Numbered from the stretch's first letter, positions 54,451 through 64,000 are shown. The stretch is 64,000 nt of DNA from Bacteroidota bacterium (GCA_013285685.1 JABDHD010000006.1:1-64000), one strand, 5' to 3'. Program-made: numbers and translations. Notes: generated by a model from the letters alone, not told the origin.

Positions 54451-57400
54451 ATGAACATGCAAGCACGGTTGAAAAAGCTCGTTAGTCGGTTTATTGTAAT
54501 CATCGCAATAAGCTGGTGTTGTGCTGAGAAGACCTTTGCGCAAACCTTGAACATCCCTTACCCGATTGTATTTATTCATGGACTAAATGATTGTGACACT
54601 ACATGGGGGAAACAGGATGGACTGCTCGACAACATTGTTGATTATATGGCCATTGCCCAGCTGACCCCCGGGGGCAATATAAATATTGCGTTAAGTTGTC
54701 AAAGGAGTGCTACTACGCTGTCAGTATCAAAAACACAGGATGTAAAACTATTGAACCAGCCCGGATTCGGTGACTATTACACCATAAACTTTGATGTACA
54801 CGCTAATGGTTTTATGCCCGTAACGCATGACCATGGCACTGAACCTGAGGTTACAGACTCGTTTGGCATTACAAACACCGATGCAGTGTCGCAATTTGGC
54901 GTTTCTTATCCGGATGAATTTGTCGCTAACGATATTATCCGCATAGGCAACGAGTTTATGCAGGTCACAAATGTTGATTCCGTAAATGGAATACTAACGG
55001 TAAACCGGGGTGTTTGTAATTCAAAAAAGACGATTCACCTGGCCACGCCATTTGGTCAACCAATGATATACAATATTTCAAATGAAAGCAACCAGGCCTC
55101 GATTGCAAAACAGGGCTGGGGGCTTAAACAAGCTATTGATGCTATTTTGCTAACAACCAAAGCGAAGAAAGTAATTCTCGTGGGTCATTCGATGGGTGGA
55201 CTCGCCGCAAGGGAATATATCAGGTATTACGGCGCGGGAAAGGTTGCAAAAATAGTCACGATCGGCACCCCGCATGGTGGCGCAGATATTACGAACCTTC
55301 CGAACTCCGTACTTTCAACTTTGGGGGTTGATGGAAAATCAGATGCCGTAAGGGATTTAAGAACTTCCATAAATGACGATCTTTTTGGAGATGGCCAACC
55401 GGGTGTTTATCTTTTTGGAGGTTCGGAAAACGAAATATCGCAAAGTGGTTATGATGACAACGATGTGAATAGCAATGGCGTTAGTGGCGACAACATAATC
55501 GGGCTAAACAGCACTTATTCAACGTTAAATAATATTGCGAGGACTTGGATCGTATCAAACTTGAACGTATTAAATATTCCCTCTGGAACCGATGGAGTTG
55601 TTGGTGATGTAAATCAATATATTCCGGGAAGCGAGGCCGATACATTGATGACCGACAGAGTCCATACGGCCGAACCTCACGATTATTACACATTGCTTCG
55701 CGGATTAGATGAACCTTCAGACCCGGCTTTGGCCTACGAAATTCAGCCCAACACTTCGATAAAAGGCTTTATCACTTTTAATCAGGGTAATTCTCTTATT
55801 GAAGAAAACCCCCAGGATATCGATCTTTTTAAGATAGTTATTACTGCACAATCTGTACTAACGATCAACGTTTCCGGGGATAAGTTTTGTGGTGTATCTC
55901 AGTTTAATTTATTGGACGCAAACCAAAACGTTTTGAAAACCGCCTTGGGCACTAGTCAGACTGTTGTCGATACCTTGCAAGCCAACACTTATTATATTCA
56001 GATATATGGCACGGCAACACATGCCCCTAATCCCACTTACCAATATCCATATACATTAACAACCGCAACCGCGTCTGTTCCCACCCAGGCGTTAACGACT
56101 TCACCATCCTCTTCACTTAACTATTATGATGTGGTTTTAAACCAGAGCCGAACCAAAACCATCTCCATTACCAATAATGGATCGTCTGCTCTTTCTATTA
56201 CAAATCTCTCATTAACCGATGCAAATGCTGATCAATTTGCAATTGCAGGAACTACTGCATTTGAGATAGACCCTGGAAAAAGCCAGTCTGTTAATATTAA
56301 ATTCCATCCGACGAGTACGGGCCTCAAAACTGCATCCTTTAAAATAACCAGCGACAACCCTGGTACTCCCGTTAAAACTATTGCACTGACCGGAAACGGC
56401 ACGGACCGTGCAACCAAAACGTTAACTGTTAGCGACGACCCGTCTTATAATTTTGATAATTTGACTGTCAGTACGAGTAGGACACACGCAATCACGCTTC
56501 AAAACGTAGGGTCTGATAATTTAACTATATCCGACCTTGCTGTGTTCGGATCGGATTCCACGTCATTTGCGGTATCGAATCCTCCAGCCACTCCCTTCGT
56601 GTTAACATCCGGCGGTACAAAACAGGTTACAGTTTCATTTCACCCAATAACGGTCGGTGCTAAAACCAGTAATCTAGTAATAACCAGCGACGCCGATAAC
56701 TATGGCCCCGTTTATAAACTTACCCTTTATGGCAATGGTACGAATAGTATTTATTCGGGGGTAACCAATAAAATAACTAGGTATGAGTATTGGTTTGACA
56801 ATAATAATGATTCAAAGATCAGCAGCTCTGTAAGTCCATCTCCTTTAGCATATACCCGCGCCAATTTTTCGACAACAGGGTTGAAGTCGGGTGAACACAC
56901 GATAAATTTTCGTTATCAGGACCAAAACGGTCAATGGAGTGTAGTAAACAGTCAAGTTTTTATTAAACCCAAGAATATTACCATATACGAATATTGGTTT
57001 GATAACAATTACTCCGAGAAAATTGATCTGGCTGTAACACCCGCTCAAATCGATTCGCTTAACACTAATATCAGCACAGCTTCGCTGGCTACAGGTCAAC
57101 ATGTGTTAAATAGCCGGTTCAAAGATGACGATGGCCAATGGAGCGCCGTTAGTAGCAAGGTGTTTTATAAACCCCGAAACATCATCACCTACGAATACTG
57201 GTTTGACAGTAACTATACTGGCAAAGCGGATCTGGCTGTAACCCCCGCTCAAATCGATTCGCTTAACACCAATATCAGCACGGCTTCATTGGCAACGGGG
57301 CAGCACACGCTAAATAGCCGTTTCAAAGATGACGATGGCCAATGGAGTGCGGTAAGCAGCCAGATTTTTTATAAAACGCGGAATATGGTTAGTTATGAAT

Positions 57401-59352
57401 ATTGGTTTGATAGCAATTATGCCGCGAAGGTAGATGTCGGCGTTACGCCCGGACAAACCGCATCAATCAATACCAATATCAACGCTGCTTCTTTGCCGTC
57501 AGGCGAGCACACGTTTAATTTCCGGTCGCAGGATGACGCAGGCCAATGGAGTGCTATTACCAGTCAGCCTTTTTATAAGCCGCGAAATTTAGTTTCCTAC
57601 GAATACTGGTTCGACAGCAATTATGCTGCAAAAGTCACGGTGCCCTTAAGCCCATCGCCAAACGCGTCTGTAAACAGTAATGTACCCACGGCTTCACTGA
57701 CAGCCGGCGCACGCAGGTATAATGTGCGGTTTAAGGACGACCATGGACAATGGAGTTCGGTAGTGACAGATACGGTTACGGTGCTTTCGAAAGTGGCAAC
57801 GCTGGCCGGCCTGAAGCTGAGCAGCGGTACCTTAACTCCTGTTTTTGCAGGTAGTACCACCAGTTATACTGCATCGGTAGTCAATAGCGTTAACACCATT
57901 ATGGTGACGCCGACGGCAAGCAATGTAAATGCAAACATCACCGTGAACGGCACGGCGGTAACGTCAGGCACGTCATCAGGCGCAATAACGTTAAATGTCG
58001 GCTCCAACACCATCACTACTAAGGTAACCGCCCAGGATGGCACCACCACCAAAACATATAAGGTAACCGTTGCCCGGGCGCCCTCAAGCAATGCCACCCT
58101 TTCCAAACTGGGGCCAGGTATCGGCGGGATAACCCCGGCCTTCTCATCGGGAACCACCAGTTATACCATAAGCACAGGAAATGCCAACGCCTCGATGACC
58201 TTAACGCCGGTTAGCAGCGATGCCAATGCCACAATAAAAGTGGATGGCTCAACCGTGGCATCCGGCACAATCACCGCTCCGATAGCACTGACTGAAGGCG
58301 GTCAGACGGTGATCAGCACGGTGGTAACGGCCCAGGATGGCACAACCACCAAGACCTATACCTTAACGGTAACCAGGGCGGTGTCAGGCAATGCTACCCT
58401 ATCCAATCTGATGCCAAACAATGGCACGCTAAGCCCTGTGTTTGCAAGCGGTACCACCGGCTATGCGGCCAGTGTTGCCAATGCCGTTTCAACCATAACC
58501 ATTACGCCAACCGCTACCGATGCCAATGCTACCATAAAAGTAAACGGCGTGAGTGTAACATCGGGCACGGTCACCGCCCCGATTGCGCTGGCGGAAGGCG
58601 CTCAAACGGTTATCACCACAGTAGTAACCGCACAGAACGGCACGACAACCAAAACGTATGCGCTAACGGTAACCCGCGCCCCGTCCACCAACGCCGCCCT
58701 ATCCAAACTGGGGCCAAGCATTGGCGGGTTAACCCCGGCCTTTACCTCCAACACCACCAGCTATACCATAAGTACCGGCAACGCCACGGTCTCGATGAAA
58801 TTAACCCCCGTCAGCAGTGATGCCAATGCAACGATAAAAGTGAACGGAACCACAGTTACATCAGGGACCTTGTCCGGGCCAATTGCATTGGCCCCTGGCC
58901 CCAATACCATCACCACGGCAGTAACCGCCCAGGATGGCACAACCACCAAAACCTATACCCTGACCGTAACAAGGGCAGCAAGCGGTGCCGACAGCTACAA
59001 CGCCGGCATTAGCGTAACCATCCCGATAGCTATCGGGACAGCAGAAACGCCAACACTGGCGGACGACGGCATACAGGTACACCAGGGGGTATCACCCAAT
59101 GGGGACGGGATAAACGATTTCCTCCAAATAGACAACATCAGCCAATACCCGGATAACAAGCTATCCATCATGAACCGAAACGGGCAGCTGATCTTTGAGG
59201 CAAAGGGCTATGATAACAGCACAAAAGTATTCGACGGCCACTCAAACCAAAACGGTCAGATGCAGTTGCCGGGAACTTATTTTTATCAGTTGGATTATAC
59301 CGTGAGCGGTGTCGCTAAGCATAAAACCGGGTTTTTGGTGTTGAAATATTGA
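54451..59352 (+). CDS. Large exported lipase-like protein with 68-residue repeats and T9SS type B tail (3)
   Basis: A 1633-residue protein. After the signal peptide (to ~31) residues ~35-420 form an alpha/beta hydrolase: FIHGLNDCDTTWG, nucleophile S247 in VGHSMGGLAARE, TIGTPHGG, and a candidate His410 in TAEPHDYYT, resembling PGAP1/lipase folds. A PPC-like domain (~440-545), two choice-of-anchor D/ASPM-like modules (~555-770), five 68-residue repeats starting YEYWFD (at about 777, 846, 914, 982, 1050), four cadherin-like sandwiches (~1113-1510) and the type B sorting tail (~1540-1633) follow. It is probably a secreted or surface esterase; the substrate is unknown. Confidence 0.9.
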   Translation: MNMQARLKKLVSRFIVIIAISWCCAEKTFAQTLNIPYPIVFIHGLNDCDTTWGKQDGLLDNIVDYMAIAQLTPGGNINIALSCQRSATTLSVSKTQDVKLLNQPGFGDYYTINFDVHANGFMPVTHDHGTEPEVTDSFGITNTDAVSQFGVSYPDEFVANDIIRIGNEFMQVTNVDSVNGILTVNRGVCNSKKTIHLATPFGQPMIYNISNESNQASIAKQGWGLKQAIDAILLTTKAKKVILVGHSMGGLAAREYIRYYGAGKVAKIVTIGTPHGGADITNLPNSVLSTLGVDGKSDAVRDLRTSINDDLFGDGQPGVYLFGGSENEISQSGYDDNDVNSNGVSGDNIIGLNSTYSTLNNIARTWIVSNLNVLNIPSGTDGVVGDVNQYIPGSEADTLMTDRVHTAEPHDYYTLLRGLDEPSDPALAYEIQPNTSIKGFITFNQGNSLIEENPQDIDLFKIVITAQSVLTINVSGDKFCGVSQFNLLDANQNVLKTALGTSQTVVDTLQANTYYIQIYGTATHAPNPTYQYPYTLTTATASVPTQALTTSPSSSLNYYDVVLNQSRTKTISITNNGSSALSITNLSLTDANADQFAIAGTTAFEIDPGKSQSVNIKFHPTSTGLKTASFKITSDNPGTPVKTIALTGNGTDRATKTLTVSDDPSYNFDNLTVSTSRTHAITLQNVGSDNLTISDLAVFGSDSTSFAVSNPPATPFVLTSGGTKQVTVSFHPITVGAKTSNLVITSDADNYGPVYKLTLYGNGTNSIYSGVTNKITRYEYWFDNNNDSKISSSVSPSPLAYTRANFSTTGLKSGEHTINFRYQDQNGQWSVVNSQVFIKPKNITIYEYWFDNNYSEKIDLAVTPAQIDSLNTNISTASLATGQHVLNSRFKDDDGQWSAVSSKVFYKPRNIITYEYWFDSNYTGKADLAVTPAQIDSLNTNISTASLATGQHTLNSRFKDDDGQWSAVSSQIFYKTRNMVSYEYWFDSNYAAKVDVGVTPGQTASINTNINAASLPSGEHTFNFRSQDDAGQWSAITSQPFYKPRNLVSYEYWFDSNYAAKVTVPLSPSPNASVNSNVPTASLTAGARRYNVRFKDDHGQWSSVVTDTVTVLSKVATLAGLKLSSGTLTPVFAGSTTSYTASVVNSVNTIMVTPTASNVNANITVNGTAVTSGTSSGAITLNVGSNTITTKVTAQDGTTTKTYKVTVARAPSSNATLSKLGPGIGGITPAFSSGTTSYTISTGNANASMTLTPVSSDANATIKVDGSTVASGTITAPIALTEGGQTVISTVVTAQDGTTTKTYTLTVTRAVSGNATLSNLMPNNGTLSPVFASGTTGYAASVANAVSTITITPTATDANATIKVNGVSVTSGTVTAPIALAEGAQTVITTVVTAQNGTTTKTYALTVTRAPSTNAALSKLGPSIGGLTPAFTSNTTSYTISTGNATVSMKLTPVSSDANATIKVNGTTVTSGTLSGPIALAPGPNTITTAVTAQDGTTTKTYTLTVTRAASGADSYNAGISVTIPIAIGTAETPTLADDGIQVHQGVSPNGDGINDFLQIDNISQYPDNKLSIMNRNGQLIFEAKGYDNSTKVFDGHSNQNGQMQLPGTYFYQLDYTVSGVAKHKTGFLVLKY
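59021..59038. repeat. 18-bp palindrome inside the lipase-like gene
   Basis: TCCCGATAGCTATCGGGA, coding for IPIAIG. Identical copies lie at 51584-51601 (same position in the paralogue) and 59361-59378 (non-coding). The 16-bp core occurs at 28217-28232 in the E1 gene. Confidence 0.85.
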
Positions 59353-59586
59353 TGGGAGTGTCCCGATAGCTATCGGGAAGAAGTTGGTTAATTGGAGATT
59401 AGGAAAAACGCCGGTCGCTAATTAACTAACCGCTAACCTCAAATCCAATTGTGTTTCAAGTGTTCCACTGAGATCGAATCGGACTCCGCAACCGCAACCA
59501 GTATAAGGCTGGCGATTGCCATCACATAATGTGGGGATATAATAAAAAATAAAGGGCAAGTACTTTGCTGTTTCTTTACCTGGTTG

Positions 59587-59786
59587 CAATTCAAATTGTC
59601 GCATAGCCACCAAACGTTCCTACGGAACGTAAAGAATATTTTTTTACTTTCTACCCACCAGACGCCCCGATGGGGCGAAACTTCTGCAATCCTCGTCCCA
59701 TAGGGACGGTTGGTGGGTAGATAAATTAAATATTGGTTTTAGCGTTCCATCGGAACGCCTGGCTAGCAAAGCGACAATTTGAATTG
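59587..59786. repeat. Branched inverted-repeat element (multi-hairpin, ~200 bp)
   Basis: The outer ends CAATTCAAATTGTCGC and GCGACAATTTGAATTG are exact reverse complements. Inside lie ACGTTCCTACGGAACGT (59614-59630) and CGTTCCATCGGAACG (59743-59757). Between them TCTACCCACCA (59650-59660) pairs with TGGTGGGTAGA (59711-59721), enclosing two more hairpins, CGCCCCGATGGGGCG (59663-59677) and CGTCCCATAGGGACG (59694-59708). The whole folds as nested arms with four small hairpins. It may be a mobile element or a structured RNA. Confidence 0.85.
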
Positions 59787-59827
59787 GACCCCTTTGCCTG
59801 TTGTTTTAAACATAAAACAGGCATACC

Positions 59828-60204
59828 ATTTTATTGTTCGAGGATAACAAAAACCTGCGCGAACATATATGCAGCTTATTAAACCTTGCCGCAGAATGTG
59901 AAGTTTTAGGCGCCTTTGGCGATTTTATGCTTGTTGAAAGCCCGGTGCGCGACTTGAATTCGGGCGTTATATCGATGGATATTGCCATGCCCGGCGTAAA
60001 CGGGATAGAGGCCGCGCTGAAGATAAGGTCATTTAACAAATATTATTATTACTTTCAAAAGGCAATAGCGCCAAAATGATAGCCGCTGCCCGGGAGCTTA
60101 GCCTCGATACCATCGGTACACATACCAGGCATATTTACGATAAACTGCGTGCGAACCGGCAGTTAGAGGCCGCAAGCGAGGCGTTTAACCAGAAACTGGT
60201 TTAG
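59828..60204 (+). pseudogene. Decayed LuxR/NarL-type response regulator
   Basis: The 5' part reads ILLFEDNKNLREHICSLLNLA..., a receiver start, and goes on to VISMDIAMPGVNGIEAALKIR with the phosphoacceptor Asp. There is no ATG before it (an in-frame TAA lies about seven codons upstream). After ALKIRSFNKYYYYF the receiver is cut. In another frame, 60076-60204 reads MIAAARELSLDTIGTHTRHIYDKL to NQKLV, the DNA-recognition end of a LuxR-type HTH. So the start is lost, the second half of the receiver is deleted and the frame has shifted. Confidence 0.85.
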
Positions 60205-60279
60205 CATTACCATCACATCTTCTGGGTATTTTTATTGCACTGGAAATGAGCAAGTTTTACCAAAACAAAAACGCTCATT

Positions 60280-63200
60280 ATGAAAGCAAATTACCGCGCA
60301 GCCGCCGGCGCAATTAAAAACCTCGTGTTTTTACGCAATCTATGTTTTACTATGCTGATCCTGCTGATTACAGGAACGGCGGTAAACGGCGCTGGCCGGA
60401 AAATTGTTCATAAAAGCAAAAAAGCTTTTTCATATGCGGTAAAAAAGCCGGTAATAACTACGCCAACCCTTAGTTACAGCGGGCCTCAAACTTATACCGC
60501 GGGTGCGCCAATCACACCCTTAACGCCGGCAAGCAGCGGAGTTGCCGCTTTCGGGTACGGCGGCAGTGTTGTGAGCGTTGGGTCGGGGTTCTCGTCTCCG
60601 CACGGCGTGGCGGCCGACGCGGCGGGAAATGTGTACGTTGCCGATTACCAAAATAATGCGATTAAAAAGATCCCTGCCGGCGGGGGTGCAACCGTTACCG
60701 TAGACGCCGCCATCACTTCGCCAACCGGCATCGCTGTTGATGCCTCGGGCAATATATATGTGGCGGCCCTCAACAACACGGTAATATTAAAGATCCCTGC
60801 CGGCGGCGGCGCTGCGGTTAGCATGGGCTCAGGTTTTGTTAACCCTGCGGGGGTTGCAGTTGATGCTGCCGGCAATGTGTACGTGGTTGACGCCGGTAAC
60901 AAAGCTGTAAAAGAAATCCCGGTGGCTGGCGGCGCTCCCATTACAATTAGTGCCGCCTTTACCAACCCGACCGGCGTAGCGGTAGATGCCGCTGGAAATG
61001 TGTATGTTGCCGATGCGGGCAATGGCGATATTTACGAGTTCATGCCGGGCAGTGATGTTGTCATCACCCCAATAAGCGGTCTTACCGGCGCTTCCGGCTT
61101 AGCAATTGACCCCGGAGGCAATATTTTTATAACCAATTCAACCTCAAACGATTTATTTGAGGCGGCGGCCGGCGGCGGCTTTGTTTTGGCCACAGGCTTT
61201 GCTTCTCCTAACGGTGTGGCAATAGATGCTGCCGGCAATTTGTATATAGCTGATAAAGGTAATAATGCAATAAAAAAGATAGCCCCCGCCGGCGGCTATT
61301 TTTTAAACACACGTTTGCCTTCGGGCTTGTTGTTTGATAACGCAACGGGCATTATCAAAGGCGCGCCGATGGTGGCAAGCACTGCGGCAAATTATACCGT
61401 TACGGCATATAGCGCTACCGGCAGCATTTCAGCCACTGTAAAAATTACAACGGTGTTGCCGCCATCGCCGGTTATTAGCTATAATACGGCTAATCCCTAT
61501 TTCGACGGTATTGCTATCACCGCGCTGGCGCCGGCAAGCAGTTACGTAGGCGCGCCGGGATACAGCACGCCCGTTGCCATAGGCCTGGGCTTTAACAAGC
61601 CAGCCGGCCTGGTGGTTGACGCGGTCGGAAATATATATGTGGGCGATTCGGGCAACAACGCGGTGAAAAAGATACCGGCGGCCGGTGGCGCCCCGGTTGC
61701 TGTCGGCTCAGGTTTTAACGGTCCGGGCGGAATGGCAATAGATGCTATGGGCAACATATATGTGGCAGATGCCGGTAACAACGCGGTTAAGAAGATCCCG
61801 GTGGGCGGGGGCGCAATTGTTACCGTTGGTTCAGGCTTTTCGGGCCCCAGGGGCGTGGCAGTAGATGCATTAGGCAACGTATATGTAGCCGATAGCGGTA
61901 ACGATTTTGTGAAAATGGTACCTGTTGGCGGAGGGCCTATTGTTACGATAGGCTCCGGGTTTAGCCTCCCGACAGGTGTTGGTGTTGATTTAGCCGGGAA
62001 TGTGTACGTGGCTGATCAAAATAATAATGCCATAAAGGAAATAATCGCGGGCAGCGGCGCTGTTAAAACCATAGCGTCCGGCTTTCTTTTTTTATATGAT
62101 TTCTCGCTTGACGCGGCAGGCAACATTTACATTGCCGATTACGGCAATAACGCTATAAAAATGATCCCGGCCGGCGGGGGGATACCCGTTATAATAGGGG
62201 GCGCCGGTATTGTACATCCTTATGATGTGGCAGCGGGTGCGGCCGGCAAAATTTATGTTACTGACCAGGGAAGCAATTCAGTAAAACAATACATGCTTAC
62301 CGGCGGCTTTTCCATAAGCGCTGCGTTACCGCCCGGTTTAAGCTTCAATAGTACCACCGGCATTATCAGTGGTACGCCAACCCAAACAAGCCCCGCAACA
62401 AATTATACCGTAACAGCCTATAATATAGCAGGCCATACCCCAACGGTAGTAAGTATTGCGGTGGTATTGCCTCCGCGGCCAACCATAAGCTATGCCAGTC
62501 CTAAAGCTTACGTAACCGGCGCCGCCATTACAGCGTTGGCGCCTGTAAAGAGCGGGGTCGCAGCGGCAGGGTATAGCGGCACAACGGTTGCAATAGGTTC
62601 AGGGTTCAACTTTCCGCTCGGCTTGGCAACGGATGCTGCCGGCGATGTTTATGTTGCCGATAACGTGAATGCCAACCTTGTTGAGATTCCGGCCGGCAAC
62701 GGCGCTCCGATCATCATAAACTCATCGTTTTCCAGCCCGGCAGGGGTTGCTGTGGATGCAGCCGGCAATATTTATGTGGCCGATTTTAACGCCAGCACCA
62801 TTAGTGAGCTCCCTGCGGGGGGCGGGGCTATGATAAGTATAGGCTCCGGCTTTAATGAACCAGGCGGCGTAGCGGTAGATACTGCCGGCAATGTATATGT
62901 AGCCGACAGCCAAAATAACGCAGTGAAAGAGATACCTGCGGGCAACGGCACACCAGTAAGTATAGGCACCGGATTTAATGCGCCGGCTGGCGTGGCAGTA
63001 GACGCCGCCGGCAATGTATACGTGGCCGACCAGGGCAACAATGCGGTGAAGAAGATACCGGCAGGCGGCGGCGCTACGGTAACAGTTGGTTCGGGGTTTA
63101 GCAGCCCGTCCGGAGTTTCGGTAGATGCCCTGGGCAACTTATACGTTGCTGACAACGGGAACCTGGTGGTAAAGAAGATCAGCGCGGGCGCCAACGTTCC

Positions 63201-64000
63201 GGTTACTATAGGCCCTGCGCTTACATCGGCGCTGGCTGTAACCGTTGATCCTTTTGGAAGAATTTATGTGGCTGATGCTACCGGCGGTTCGGTTAAAGAA
63301 ATAAGCCCTGTTGGCGGCATATATTTGAGCTCCCCTTTGCCGGCCGGCTTAACCTTTAATGCCAGCAATGGTAATATTACCGGAACGCCGGCCATTGTAA
63401 GCCCTCCAAAAAATTATACAGTAACGGCTTATAATGCCGGTGGGGGTACCCCTGCCATAGTCAGCATAGAAATAAGGGCGATACAACCTGCGACAATCAG
63501 TTATGCGGGTCCTAAAATTTTCGTCGTGAATAAGGCTATAACTACCTTAACGCCAACAAGTGCCGGAGTGACGCTCCCTGGCTACAGCAGCGCCGCTGCT
63601 ACTGTCGGTTCCGGGTTTAACGCCCCGATCGGCGTGGCTATCGACGCGGCCAACAACCTGTATGTGGCCGACTTTTCAAATAATGTAATTAAAAAGATTC
63701 CGGCCGCCGGCGGCCCCATCATCACCCTAACCGGAACATTTAATGGACCGGCAGGTGTAGCGGTAGACGGAGCGGGCAATGTTTATGTCGCTGATTCCGG
63801 CAACAATGCCGTTGAAGAAATTCCGGCTGATGGCAGCGCCGTTATTACATTGGCGACCGGCTTTAACCAGCCCCTTGGCGTAGCCGTAGATATCGCAGGG
63901 AATATTTATATTGCAGATTTTGGCAACAATGCGGTAAAGGAAATACCAGCGGGCAGCAACACACCGGTTATTGTTGGCAGCGGATTTAACAAGCCATTTA
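60280..64000 (+). CDS. Large exported NHL/Ig-repeat protein (4), cut by the window end
   Basis: An open frame of at least 1240 codons runs without a stop to the last base. The N-terminus (MKANYRAAAGAIKNLVFLRNL, hydrophobic CFTMLILLITGTAVNG) looks like a signal segment. Modules begin near 60465 (PTLSYSGPQTYTAG), 61466 (PVISYNTANPYFDG), 62475 (PTISYASPKAYVTG) and 63495 (ATISYAGPKIFVVN), each a run of NVYVADxGNNAVKKIPAGGG blades ending in a putative Ig module (LPAGLTFNASNGNITGTP). The architecture matches gene 1, so a cadherin-like region and T9SS tail are expected beyond the window, but neither is visible here. Confidence 0.9.
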   Translation, partial: MKANYRAAAGAIKNLVFLRNLCFTMLILLITGTAVNGAGRKIVHKSKKAFSYAVKKPVITTPTLSYSGPQTYTAGAPITPLTPASSGVAAFGYGGSVVSVGSGFSSPHGVAADAAGNVYVADYQNNAIKKIPAGGGATVTVDAAITSPTGIAVDASGNIYVAALNNTVILKIPAGGGAAVSMGSGFVNPAGVAVDAAGNVYVVDAGNKAVKEIPVAGGAPITISAAFTNPTGVAVDAAGNVYVADAGNGDIYEFMPGSDVVITPISGLTGASGLAIDPGGNIFITNSTSNDLFEAAAGGGFVLATGFASPNGVAIDAAGNLYIADKGNNAIKKIAPAGGYFLNTRLPSGLLFDNATGIIKGAPMVASTAANYTVTAYSATGSISATVKITTVLPPSPVISYNTANPYFDGIAITALAPASSYVGAPGYSTPVAIGLGFNKPAGLVVDAVGNIYVGDSGNNAVKKIPAAGGAPVAVGSGFNGPGGMAIDAMGNIYVADAGNNAVKKIPVGGGAIVTVGSGFSGPRGVAVDALGNVYVADSGNDFVKMVPVGGGPIVTIGSGFSLPTGVGVDLAGNVYVADQNNNAIKEIIAGSGAVKTIASGFLFLYDFSLDAAGNIYIADYGNNAIKMIPAGGGIPVIIGGAGIVHPYDVAAGAAGKIYVTDQGSNSVKQYMLTGGFSISAALPPGLSFNSTTGIISGTPTQTSPATNYTVTAYNIAGHTPTVVSIAVVLPPRPTISYASPKAYVTGAAITALAPVKSGVAAAGYSGTTVAIGSGFNFPLGLATDAAGDVYVADNVNANLVEIPAGNGAPIIINSSFSSPAGVAVDAAGNIYVADFNASTISELPAGGGAMISIGSGFNEPGGVAVDTAGNVYVADSQNNAVKEIPAGNGTPVSIGTGFNAPAGVAVDAAGNVYVADQGNNAVKKIPAGGGATVTVGSGFSSPSGVSVDALGNLYVADNGNLVVKKISAGANVPVTIGPALTSALAVTVDPFGRIYVADATGGSVKEISPVGGIYLSSPLPAGLTFNASNGNITGTPAIVSPPKNYTVTAYNAGGGTPAIVSIEIRAIQPATISYAGPKIFVVNKAITTLTPTSAGVTLPGYSSAAATVGSGFNAPIGVAIDAANNLYVADFSNNVIKKIPAAGGPIITLTGTFNGPAGVAVDGAGNVYVADSGNNAVEEIPADGSAVITLATGFNQPLGVAVDIAGNIYIADFGNNAVKEIPAGSNTPVIVGSGFNKPF

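Larger units (their letters stand above)
59353..60279. other. Gene-free interval with palindromes, a branched repeat and a decayed gene
   Basis: It holds the palindrome at 59361-59378, an imperfect hairpin GGTTAATT...AATTAACTAACC (about 59383-59430, possible terminator), the branched element at 59587-59786 and the response-regulator remnant at 59828-60204. No intact gene is visible. Confidence 0.65.

Overview
The window looks like chromosome of a Bacteroidota bacterium, most probably Sphingobacteriaceae (Mucilaginibacter/Pedobacter-like). Three lines support this. There is a DUF177-rpmF-plsX-fabH-accB-accC cluster whose L32 lacks zinc-ribbon cysteines. Three large secreted proteins end in the type B sorting domain of the type IX secretion system (T9SS). 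Intergenic regions are full of palindromic and MITE-like repeats. The genus is an inference from general resemblance; no search was run.

Layout. (1) 0.2-8.8 kb, minus strand: a surface-glycan operon with a GT-B-like protein, an SpsF-type cytidylyltransferase, a split transketolase, a class III aminotransferase, an SDR, and a KdsC-like phosphatase fused to a NeuB-like synthase. A fatty acid hydroxylase follows. The operon probably makes and CMP-activates a nonulosonic-acid-like sugar. (2) 8.9-10.5 kb: a small DUF559 protein, then seven tandem copies of a ~170-bp palindrome-rich repeat. (3) 10.6-16.4 kb: glnS, a lipoprotein amidase, small unknown genes, a membrane protein and a sensor kinase. 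(4) 16.4-25.3 kb: an accessory island with two PIN-type toxin-antitoxin pairs, a duplicated gene remnant, a 292-bp tandem repeat, and a tightly coupled minus-strand operon vsr - C5 methyltransferase - double-GHKL kinase/ATPase - receiver-domain protein - HNH nuclease. This operon is the best candidate for a poorly described defence system. (5) 25.4-34.5 kb: two paralogous membrane proteins, a fused branched-chain 2-oxoacid dehydrogenase E1, a DUF4198 protein, a LutB-like iron-sulfur protein, an AT-rich DUF488/DUF488/dual-OB cassette, and rpiB. (6) 34.6-40.9 kb: tatC and the fatty-acid/phospholipid initiation cluster. (7) 42-64 kb: four large exported proteins (the last cut by the window edge) built from NHL-like propellers, putative Ig and MBG modules, cadherin-like sandwiches and T9SS type B tails. 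One carries a lipase-like domain and five exact 68-residue repeats. Between them lie long non-coding stretches with hairpin elements and a decayed LuxR-type response regulator.

In regions 2, 4 and 7 the intergenic DNA is as informative as the genes. At least ten distinct inverted-repeat or dispersed-repeat families are visible, several present in two copies, and one is flanked by an 18-bp direct repeat copied from the 3' end of the neighbouring gene.
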